In this document: positions 26,219 to 34,129 of the stretch, in pieces | Position numbering within the stretch: position 1 is the first letter of the stretch | Layout of the letters: every line of letters begins with the position of its first letter | Program-made: the position numbers and the translations under genes | NCBI GenBank assembly: GCA_965249455.1 | Contig: OZ252236.1 | Span: 3,162,001 to 3,226,000 of the forward strand | Reading direction: 5' to 3' | DNA from: Jiulongibacter sp024742395 | GTDB taxonomy: Bacteria; Bacteroidota; Bacteroidia; Cytophagales; Spirosomataceae | DNA: 64,000 nucleotides | Notes under the pieces: generated by a model | Told to the model about the DNA's origin: nothing | The model's input: the letters and a program-made list of their open reading frames with translations, nothing else | The model's database searches: none

Positions 26219-28444
26219 ATGAATGAAATACCTAAAACACTAAACTCTTTTAAGTTCAGCATCTTATGTGCTGTAAGCCTATTGCCGCTCGTTCATTCAA
26301 AGTACCTTTTCTATGGTACTATTGTGCACAGAACTTTAGTCTTTTGGGTTCTTGTGTCCATTCTTTATGCCTATCATTTAGGGTATATTAGAAAGAAATC
26401 CATTCTTAGTTTTAGTCTACTAGATATCGCTCTAATTTCTTACACATTAGTCAGATTAATTGCTGACCTTCTTGGCGACAATTCGAACAATAGTTTTTGG
26501 TCTAATTTCAACAGGAATATGGGCTTTGTAAATTGGGGTTATGTTGTTTTGTTTTACTTCAGCGTCAAATCAATACAGTTAACTAATAGTCAAAAATACC
26601 TACTTTCATTTTTAATTTTAATCGGGGCCTTACTAACTTCAATTTGGGGAATTAAAGATGCAGGTAATATGATAGATAGCAGACTTACAGGTTTTCTGTC
26701 TAATCCCATGCATGCTTCCTTTTATTTTACCAGTTCTCTTTTATTTATCACTTTTGTAGTTTGCCAATATAAGTTCAGATATTGGTTTCTCCCTGTAGTT
26801 TATGCACTGCTTGCGACAATACTCATCTACAGCATGTTGCTAACAAATTCTCGTGCAGGGTTACTATCGTTATTTGCAGGATTTGCTGTTTTTTCTTGTC
26901 ATTCCATTCGATCCAAATCGGGGAGGAAATATCTCGCAATTTTTTTGATAATGATTATTGCATTAGGTGGACTCGGTTATGTAATATCAAACTATTTAGA
27001 TATTGATCTCTCTAAAATTCAACACAGGTATTTCAGTAATTGGTATGCCTCCGTCTCCTCTTCTACTCGTCTTGTTTTATGGAAAACCATAACCAGCAAC
27101 TTAGATAATATCCCATTGACCGGGCTAGGCGAAGGCAACTTCAATACTTTCTATATTCAAAATTACAACGATTCACTCAATGGTTCTGGTGATTGGTACG
27201 ACAGTTCTCACAACATCGTTTTAGATCAGTTAGTGAATTTTGGATGGCCAGGTCTTGCCCTGTATCTATGTATACTCGCCATCGCCAGTATAAACCTATT
27301 TAAGAGCTATATTAACAAGAATTCAATTGAGTCTTTATTGGGTTTGTCGCTCCTATTCACGTACATAGTATTCATGTTTTTTGGATTTGACAGTCTAATT
27401 AGCCTAATCATTTTTTCTATAATTATGGCTATTTCTGATTCCCATATCACAAAAGGAACAATTGAAATAGATATAGAAAAAAATAGAAACTTTATAAAAT
27501 TAGCTCCTATAATATGTGCTATATCAATTACAGGCACATTATTGATATCATACAACGGTTTAACCAATCTCCGTTTACTTACCAAAGCAGCGAATTCCAA
27601 TAACCTTTCTGAAAAGATATTACTTTTCGAGAATGCTTATAACCAAAGCCTTATTGGAAAAGGTGATATTGCTCTGGAATATGTTCTCCAAAAAGATTTT
27701 ATATTAAATAGCGGCATTGGCATTGATGAGAAAAACCATTATTACAATTCCGTATCCCAAATGTTAACTGATTATTCTCAGAATTATGGAAAAGATTATA
27801 AACTAATTAATCTTCATGCGTTTCTGGAATTTGGTTATGGACATTTTGAAAAGGCACTTTCCCTGATGAAATCACTTCATGATGTGGCTTCCACCAGAAT
27901 GATTAACAATATTGATTACGCTGTAATGACCTATCAATCGGGAAACAAAACTGATGCGTCAGAAATGTTTTTATCTTTATTCAGGCAAAAGAAAGCAGCG
28001 GCATTGGCAAGGCTTACTTTTATAAAGCTTCTCCTTGCAGATAACAAAGTAAATGAAGCAATTCCACTTTTTGATGATTTCACAGCTAATGATTTAATAG
28101 TACACTTTGATGATATTTTGAATATATGTTCTCAAAATAACTTTTACGATCTTTTTTATAGCCTCATGAAAAAAGTCATGTCTCCAAGATATTTCCACCT
28201 TTTAAACAAGCTATCGAAAGAAAATATGGAAAAATGGGCAGAACTTGCACAGGCTTCTGGTAATTACAATCATGTTTACTCGGTTGTTTCTATAAAAAGT
28301 GGAAATACTTTGTTAGATCCCAAAACAGGCAATTTCTATTCAAAAAGTGACTCTATTCATGTAGTAAGACTTATAGCCAAAATCCATTCAAGACAAGAAA
28401 ATTACCTTAGTATCAATCAAATTGAATTACTGCGTAAAAATTAA
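26219..28444 (+). CDS. O-antigen ligase/polymerase (Wzy_C) family membrane protein with C-terminal TPR-like region
   Basis: The 741-residue protein has roughly 12 membrane segments in the first 440 residues. The Wzy_C region (about 195-360) shows NSRAGLLSLFAGF, STRLVLWKTI, GLGEGNFNTFY and the SSHNIVLDQLVNFGWPGLAL motif of O-antigen ligase and polymerase proteins. The soluble C-terminal part (about 460-741) is helical with TPR-like pairs. It is not next to other polysaccharide genes, so its substrate (LPS O-antigen, exopolysaccharide or protein glycan) cannot be told. A short hairpin-rich region precedes it and a shared terminator follows. Confidence 0.85.
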   Translation: MNEIPKTLNSFKFSILCAVSLLPLVHSKYLFYGTIVHRTLVFWVLVSILYAYHLGYIRKKSILSFSLLDIALISYTLVRLIADLLGDNSNNSFWSNFNRNMGFVNWGYVVLFYFSVKSIQLTNSQKYLLSFLILIGALLTSIWGIKDAGNMIDSRLTGFLSNPMHASFYFTSSLLFITFVVCQYKFRYWFLPVVYALLATILIYSMLLTNSRAGLLSLFAGFAVFSCHSIRSKSGRKYLAIFLIMIIALGGLGYVISNYLDIDLSKIQHRYFSNWYASVSSSTRLVLWKTITSNLDNIPLTGLGEGNFNTFYIQNYNDSLNGSGDWYDSSHNIVLDQLVNFGWPGLALYLCILAIASINLFKSYINKNSIESLLGLSLLFTYIVFMFFGFDSLISLIIFSIIMAISDSHITKGTIEIDIEKNRNFIKLAPIICAISITGTLLISYNGLTNLRLLTKAANSNNLSEKILLFENAYNQSLIGKGDIALEYVLQKDFILNSGIGIDEKNHYYNSVSQMLTDYSQNYGKDYKLINLHAFLEFGYGHFEKALSLMKSLHDVASTRMINNIDYAVMTYQSGNKTDASEMFLSLFRQKKAAALARLTFIKLLLADNKVNEAIPLFDDFTANDLIVHFDDILNICSQNNFYDLFYSLMKKVMSPRYFHLLNKLSKENMEKWAELAQASGNYNHVYSVVSIKSGNTLLDPKTGNFYSKSDSIHVVRLIAKIHSRQENYLSINQIELLRKN

Positions 28445-28509
28445 CTCAAGCTTTAAGAATTGCATGCCAACTCATTTTACATTGATCAAAGTTCATAAAT
28501 ACCATAACA

Positions 28510-28541
28510 AAAAAGCCATCTCATGAAGAGATGGCTTTTTT
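28510..28541. terminator. Bidirectional terminator
   Basis: AAAAGCCATCTC and GAGATGGCTTTTTT form a perfect stem around a short loop, with A-runs before and T-runs after. It therefore works for the plus-strand ligase-like gene and the minus-strand pyrophosphatase gene. Confidence 0.85.
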
Positions 28542-28563
28542 CATTTGAAATTCACAAACAGAA

Positions 28564-31161
28564 CTACTTCTCTCTCACGCTAAGAGCAATTCTTCTGTTT
28601 TTCATTCTTCCTTCTTCTGTTTCATTTGAAGCTATTGGATGCTTTATTCCGTAACCTTCAGATTCTATGCGATCAGCACTAATGCCCATACCTACCAGGG
28701 CAGATTTTACAGCTGCTGCTCTTTCTGAGGATAACTTAAGATTTGTTGCAGCATCGCCAGTGTTATCTGTATAGCCACCTATTTTTATTTTTGTGGTAGG
28801 GAATGCCTTTAATACTTGTGAAATATTCGCCACTTCTCCCATTGTGTTCGCATCAATTGTTGCACTGCCCGAAGTAAAGTTCAAGTTTTGAAATTCAAAC
28901 CAGTTGTCTTTCCCAGCTTCAGCATTTTCGTCCTCAATGAAGTCAACCAATCTTTGTTCAATACTTCCTTCAACAAATCCAAGGCTTACATTCTCGCCAA
29001 ACATTTTCGTTCTGTTTACTGGTAGTTCTTGAAACACCGCAAAACCTTCTTTCTCTACAGTTGGTCTATCTACCGCAATATGTGGTGCTATAACAAGGGA
29101 AACAATTGACATTAATTTGATCAAAATATTCATTGAAGGTCCGGAAGTGTCTTTGAATGGATCACCCACCGTATCTCCTGTAACGGCAGCCTTATGAGCT
29201 TCAGAACCTTTGTATTCCATTTTTCCGTTAATTTCTACACCAGCTTCAAAGGATTTCTTGGCGTTATCCCAAGCACCACCTGCGTTGTTTTGGAAGATAC
29301 CCATCAAAACACCTGAAACAGTAACACCGGCCAGAACTCCACCTAATACTTCAGGGCCAAAAGTAAAGCCAACAATCACCGGTGTGATCAGAGCGATCAA
29401 ACCAGGAAGCATCATTTCTTTGATAGAGGCTTGTGTAGAAATAGCCACACATTTATCATATTCAGGCTTTGTTTTGCCTTCCATAATTCCAGGCAATTCT
29501 CTGAACTGTCTTCTTACCTCTTCCACCATTTTCATGGCTGCTCTACCTACAGCGGCAATAGCCAGTGAAGAGAAGATAAACGGAATCATAGCTCCAACAA
29601 AAAGTCCTGCAAGTACATCTGCTTTGTAAATATCAATAGAAGAGATACCAGAAATACCCACAAAGGCTGCAAAAAGTGCTAAAGCTGTTAAAGCTGCAGA
29701 AGCAATGGCAAAACCTTTACCCGCAGCGGCAGTAGTGTTACCAACTGCATCTAAAATATCTGTGCGTTCACGTACCTCTTTTGGCATGCCAGACATTTCT
29801 GCAATTCCACCGGCATTATCTGCGATTGGACCGAAGGCATCAATTGCTAATTGCATAGCTGTGGTTGCCATCATACCGGCCGCAGCAATAGCCACTCCAT
29901 AAAGTCCTGCAAATTCATATGATAAATAAATACCTCCCGCTAATACCAAGATCGGAATAACAGTAGATTCCATTCCTACCGATAAACCACCAATTATATT
30001 CGTTGCATGGCCTGTAGAAGATTGTGCTACAATACTATTCACAGGTTTCTTGCCCATGGCTGTATAGTATTCAGTAATCCAAGACATGATGGCTCCTACA
30101 ATCAATCCAAGAAGAATTGCCCAGAAAACATCTAGACTTGTAAACTCTACTCCTCTAATTTCCATTTGGTAAGGTAATAACCAATTAACCAAAGGAAACG
30201 CCGTAATACCTGTAAGGATAATTGAACCCCAGTTACCAATATTTAATGCATTTTGAACATTACCGCTATCATTCTTTACACTAACAAAAAACGTACTGAT
30301 AGCTGAGAAAATCAATCCAATTCCAGCTATCAACATAGGAAGTAAAATTGGAGCCCAACCGCCTACATTATCATCAGAAACAATTTCTCTACCCAACACC
30401 ATTGTCGCCAGTATAGTAGCAACATAAGAGCCAAATAAGTCAGCTCCCATACCTGCTACGTCTCCAACATTGTCTCCAACATTATCTGCAATAGTAGCAG
30501 GGTTGCGAGGATCGTCTTCCGGAATACCTGCTTCTACTTTACCTACTAGGTCAGCTCCAACATCAGCGGCTTTTGTATAAATACCGCCACCCACTCTTGC
30601 GAAAAGAGCAATTGACTCAGCCCCTAATGAGAAACCAGCTAAAACTTCAAGAGCCTTCTCCATGCCGTGTGTATCGCCTGAACCATCCACAAACATGTAG
30701 TAAAACCAAATAAATAATAGACTTAAGAAAAGAACTGCTAAACCAGCTACACCTAGACCCATAACAGATCCTCCGGTAAATGACACCTTTAACGCCTCTT
30801 TAAGGCTAGACCTGGCGGCTTGTGTAGTCCTAACGTTCGCTTTTGTCGCGATATTCATTCCAATATAACCTGCAAGAGCTGACACAAATGCACCGATAAC
30901 AAAAGCCACTCCAATAAGCCAGTGAGAATTTTCAACTAATGTACCAGACCAGGCTAAAAGAAGGCCGACAACCGCACCAAAAATCCCGAGTACACGCCAC
31001 TCTGCCTTGAGGAAAGCTAGAGCTCCATCAGCAATTGCTGTGGATATTTCCTGCATGCTATCATTTCCTGCATCTTGTTTGGTCACCCAGCTTGCTTTTA
31101 CGATCATAAAAAGCAAACCAACGAGACCCAAAACAGGTACTAAGTAAAATAGTGAATCCAT
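28564..31161 (-). CDS. hppA: K+-dependent membrane pyrophosphatase fused to a C-terminal OmpA peptidoglycan-binding domain
   Basis: The first about 740 residues form a complete ion-pumping pyrophosphatase with about 16 membrane segments. The substrate-site signature DVGADLVGKVEAGIPEDDPR and then DNVGDNVGDVAGMGADLFG are at about 210-240, and NNAGGAWDNAKK is near 625. GNTTAAAGKG near 477 has Ala where K+-independent enzymes have Lys, so K+ dependence is likely. Residues about 755-865 form an OmpA-like domain (FTSGSATIDANTMGEVANI, IGGYTDNTGDAATNLKLSSERA, RMKNRRIAL) with the Asp and Arg that bind diaminopimelate. The C-terminus of this pump family faces the periplasm, so the fusion would tie the pump to the cell wall. 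The pumped ion (H+ or Na+) is undecided. Confidence 0.93.
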   Translation of the reverse strand: MDSLFYLVPVLGLVGLLFMIVKASWVTKQDAGNDSMQEISTAIADGALAFLKAEWRVLGIFGAVVGLLLAWSGTLVENSHWLIGVAFVIGAFVSALAGYIGMNIATKANVRTTQAARSSLKEALKVSFTGGSVMGLGVAGLAVLFLSLLFIWFYYMFVDGSGDTHGMEKALEVLAGFSLGAESIALFARVGGGIYTKAADVGADLVGKVEAGIPEDDPRNPATIADNVGDNVGDVAGMGADLFGSYVATILATMVLGREIVSDDNVGGWAPILLPMLIAGIGLIFSAISTFFVSVKNDSGNVQNALNIGNWGSIILTGITAFPLVNWLLPYQMEIRGVEFTSLDVFWAILLGLIVGAIMSWITEYYTAMGKKPVNSIVAQSSTGHATNIIGGLSVGMESTVIPILVLAGGIYLSYEFAGLYGVAIAAAGMMATTAMQLAIDAFGPIADNAGGIAEMSGMPKEVRERTDILDAVGNTTAAAGKGFAIASAALTALALFAAFVGISGISSIDIYKADVLAGLFVGAMIPFIFSSLAIAAVGRAAMKMVEEVRRQFRELPGIMEGKTKPEYDKCVAISTQASIKEMMLPGLIALITPVIVGFTFGPEVLGGVLAGVTVSGVLMGIFQNNAGGAWDNAKKSFEAGVEINGKMEYKGSEAHKAAVTGDTVGDPFKDTSGPSMNILIKLMSIVSLVIAPHIAVDRPTVEKEGFAVFQELPVNRTKMFGENVSLGFVEGSIEQRLVDFIEDENAEAGKDNWFEFQNLNFTSGSATIDANTMGEVANISQVLKAFPTTKIKIGGYTDNTGDAATNLKLSSERAAAVKSALVGMGISADRIESEGYGIKHPIASNETEEGRMKNRRIALSVREK

Positions 31162-31218
31162 AAAATCTTAAAGGTTTATTAGATGGTTTATTATAGTAAT
31201 TTCTTCAAAAAAGTTCCG

Positions 31219-31249
31219 CAAATTTAGACTTTCAAACAGACAAAACCAA
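31219..31249 (-). promoter_or_regulatory. Promoter of the pyrophosphatase-OmpA gene
   Basis: On the minus strand TTGG (31249-31246) is followed after 19 bases by TAAATTTG (31226-31219), which fits the Bacteroidota promoter consensus. The start codon is about 58 bp downstream. Confidence 0.65.
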
Positions 31250-31267
31250 CACCAATTAATAAGTAGG

Positions 31268-34129
31268 TCAGTTGTTTAGACAATCTCCGATCACCGCTTT
31301 AAAAATGGACGAGGACTTGGCTTCAAAACCCGGGTTCAATGTAATTGAACCCGGAGCCTTGTAATTTATTATCGCTGAAGGTTCTATTATTTGAATTGAT
31401 TCTATTGGCTCTCCGTAAAAAGTTTGAACATCATTCACAGGGATTATCCCTTGTAAAGTTAAGGCTGTATTTTGATTCATGAACTCAAAAGGAATATCTG
31501 CCAGTGGAGTGCAATTCCAGTTTTGGTTACATGTTGCCGTCAAAGTGTACGGCAAACTAATGTTTTGCAAGCGAACACCCATTCCGGTTTCTCCATTACT
31601 CCATGAAATTGTGCCACCACAATTCATTCCAAATACCACAAACTCTTCTGAGTTACATAAAGTGGCCGGGCTCACAATAGGTCCTTGATCAGAAACTTGA
31701 TACGAAAAGGGCTGACCACTCTGATTCGTACCAAATATGGTGTATATATTATTAGATACCGAATAATCTGCCATTTGAGCGTTCATAATTTCTGCTACTT
31801 GAGGCATCGTTAAATGAATAGCACTTCTCGGAAACGCAAATAATTCAGGCACATTCCTTACCCTGACCGATGCTTCAGTAGCGGTTCCGGGACACATTCC
31901 TTCACATTGTGCTTTTACATAATATTTATACAATCCGGGTGAAGCTGTGGGAACACTTAGGTTAGTAGTACTTGCCAATAAATTACCATTTTGAGGGGCA
32001 TCATACCATTTTACAGAAGGACTGCCTAAGGGTTCTTTAGATTTTATGGTTACTGAAAAACCAGAGACACATAAAGGATCAATTAGAAAATTGTCACTGG
32101 CTATCAGCGTCCAGGTGCCTTGTGATATTCTGTTTTCCAATTGTGCCAAATTACCAGCTGCTTTGAAACTTCCGGATGAAGGTAAAGAATTATTAGCAAC
32201 CGCTGTACCATTAAATGTAAACACCGTTGTTACTACACCGGAAGTACCTACTGACCCACCTCTTCCGTAAGTACCTTCTTTGAGCAATGGAATCAGAATA
32301 CCTTCGGGAGACAATATTTGAAATTCTATCTCTTCATTAAAAGGTGTACTACCACCATCTGGTTCATCACAGTTCGTAGCATACCCTCCATCTTTCTTTT
32401 GCCAGGTAATAGAAATACTTACAGAATCAATTAAACCTCCCATTCCACTTACTTCAACGGTCGGAAATGGCCCGCTCCTTTCATACCCGTCAAATCCAAC
32501 CATGGGGCCGGAGTAAATGAATTCGGTGGGTCCGTAGCCAGAACACAAAGGAGCAGTCGCAATGAGTTCAGCTCCCGATGAACAATAAATCAAATCTAAG
32601 TCACTTACAGTCGGAGAGCCGGTCAATGTTTTATTATGTACCAGAAGATTCGGCTCAGATACAATTTCACAATCATTTAAATTTCTTTTCAATAGATATG
32701 AACCTTCGCCTTTTGCATAAAATGAGGCGGTTGTAGACACTGTATTCCCGTTAAGAGTCCAATTAAAAGACTCTGAATTAACAGGATTTATCTGAAGTAA
32801 TACAGAATCTCCTTCACAAAAGAAATTACTTCCAACGATCTCCGGTATTTCCTTAAATAAATTGGCTGATTTACAGCTTACTGCTTTAAGTAGATTTACA
32901 CGGCCCGCACCCATTTCACCCAGGTTTGCAGTATTTTGAGCATCAATATTGTCTGCAGTATTTTTTAAAATATACTCAATACTATCCGGTGATAAACTGG
33001 GAAAGCACGAAAGTAAATAACCGGCACATGAGGAGACCAACGGTGTAGCCATAGAAGTACCGTTATAAGAAGCATAATCTCCAAACGGAATGGTACTGTA
33101 AATTCCCCTGCCGGGAGCGGAAATATCTACAAATGGTCCATAACTGGAAAAGCTACTTCTCGAATCATCATTATCAAGACTGGCCACAGATACAACATGT
33201 TCATAGGAAGCCGGATATTGGGCGATATCTGAATTTTCATTGCCTGCCGCAGCAATCACCATGACCCCATTTTGCCAGGCATCATTAATGACATCTTGTT
33301 CGGCTTGCGAAGAACCACTCCCACCCCATGATAAACTTATAATATCTGCTCCGTTTGCCACTGCCCATGATATACCTTCAAAACCATTATCAATGTAATT
33401 GTAAAACGAACCATCACCAGTGGCCTTAACAGGCATTATTTTAACTTTATTATTTCCTGCTGAAGCAATACCCGTGATGTTATTTGTTACAGCACCTACT
33501 ATACCTGCTACATGTGTTCCATGAGAAAAGCTTAGGCTTGGTGGCCTGGGATCATCATCATTATCAGCCACATCTCTTCCTGCCACCATATTGGCTGCTA
33601 AATCTATATGATCAGTCTGAATAGCATTGTCAACTACCGCTACAATAACACTACTCCCTCCGGGGTTTACATCCCAGGCCTGGGTGGCTTTTATTTTGTT
33701 TAAATGCCATTGTGAAGCAAAGGAGGTATCTGAAGGTGTGGCAATTATTTTTCTTCTGTAAATCCTTTCGGCATATTCTACGTTCTCATCTTCCATGATG
33801 CTTTTCAGCAGAACATCCATATTCTCATTCTTCTCCAGTTTTATGCGATAAATTCGTCTTAACTCCTCATTCTTACTAAAATAAAATGGAGATTCCGCTT
33901 TTGATATCTGATTGCTTTGAGAAGAGATTTTGGAAGAAAGTCCTGGGATTTCCCTGCCAATATTAACCGAAGAAGTTTTTTTTGAGAGACTTTGTTTAGA
34001 AGAATTGGCTTTAAGCTTCACATAAATTTCACCTTCCACAAAATCGTCGTTAATTTGCTGTCCATTGAGATTGGTGTAACTCAATAACAAACCAATTAAA
34101 GCTATTTCGAGAAAGCATTTCTTAATCAT
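31268..34129 (-). CDS. Secreted subtilisin-like (S8) serine protease with P-type and GC-X C-terminal domains
   Basis: An open frame extends upstream, but the start at 34129 is chosen because MIKKCFLEIALIGLLLSYTN is a clear signal peptide; this gives 953 residues. After a pro-region comes the S8 domain with VAVVDNAIQTDH (Asp), SHGTHVAGIVGA (His), AAAGNENSD (oxyanion Asn) and YNGTSMATPLVSS (Ser), at about 165-380. A proprotein-convertase P-like region follows (about 545-690, SVSISITWQKKDGG and TWTLIASDNF). The last 60 residues match the C-terminal domain of the FG-GAP and EYFIDNDPG proteins and end IGDCLNN. It is likely exported and attached to the surface. Its start codon directly abuts the divergent deacetylase start. 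Confidence 0.9.
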   Translation of the reverse strand: MIKKCFLEIALIGLLLSYTNLNGQQINDDFVEGEIYVKLKANSSKQSLSKKTSSVNIGREIPGLSSKISSQSNQISKAESPFYFSKNEELRRIYRIKLEKNENMDVLLKSIMEDENVEYAERIYRRKIIATPSDTSFASQWHLNKIKATQAWDVNPGGSSVIVAVVDNAIQTDHIDLAANMVAGRDVADNDDDPRPPSLSFSHGTHVAGIVGAVTNNITGIASAGNNKVKIMPVKATGDGSFYNYIDNGFEGISWAVANGADIISLSWGGSGSSQAEQDVINDAWQNGVMVIAAAGNENSDIAQYPASYEHVVSVASLDNDDSRSSFSSYGPFVDISAPGRGIYSTIPFGDYASYNGTSMATPLVSSCAGYLLSCFPSLSPDSIEYILKNTADNIDAQNTANLGEMGAGRVNLLKAVSCKSANLFKEIPEIVGSNFFCEGDSVLLQINPVNSESFNWTLNGNTVSTTASFYAKGEGSYLLKRNLNDCEIVSEPNLLVHNKTLTGSPTVSDLDLIYCSSGAELIATAPLCSGYGPTEFIYSGPMVGFDGYERSGPFPTVEVSGMGGLIDSVSISITWQKKDGGYATNCDEPDGGSTPFNEEIEFQILSPEGILIPLLKEGTYGRGGSVGTSGVVTTVFTFNGTAVANNSLPSSGSFKAAGNLAQLENRISQGTWTLIASDNFLIDPLCVSGFSVTIKSKEPLGSPSVKWYDAPQNGNLLASTTNLSVPTASPGLYKYYVKAQCEGMCPGTATEASVRVRNVPELFAFPRSAIHLTMPQVAEIMNAQMADYSVSNNIYTIFGTNQSGQPFSYQVSDQGPIVSPATLCNSEEFVVFGMNCGGTISWSNGETGMGVRLQNISLPYTLTATCNQNWNCTPLADIPFEFMNQNTALTLQGIIPVNDVQTFYGEPIESIQIIEPSAIINYKAPGSITLNPGFEAKSSSIFKAVIGDCLNN

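Noticed and set aside
28827..29902. Plus-strand ORFs opposite the pyrophosphatase gene
   Set aside because: They are antisense to a strongly conserved membrane protein, and their hydrophobic composition is a shadow of it.
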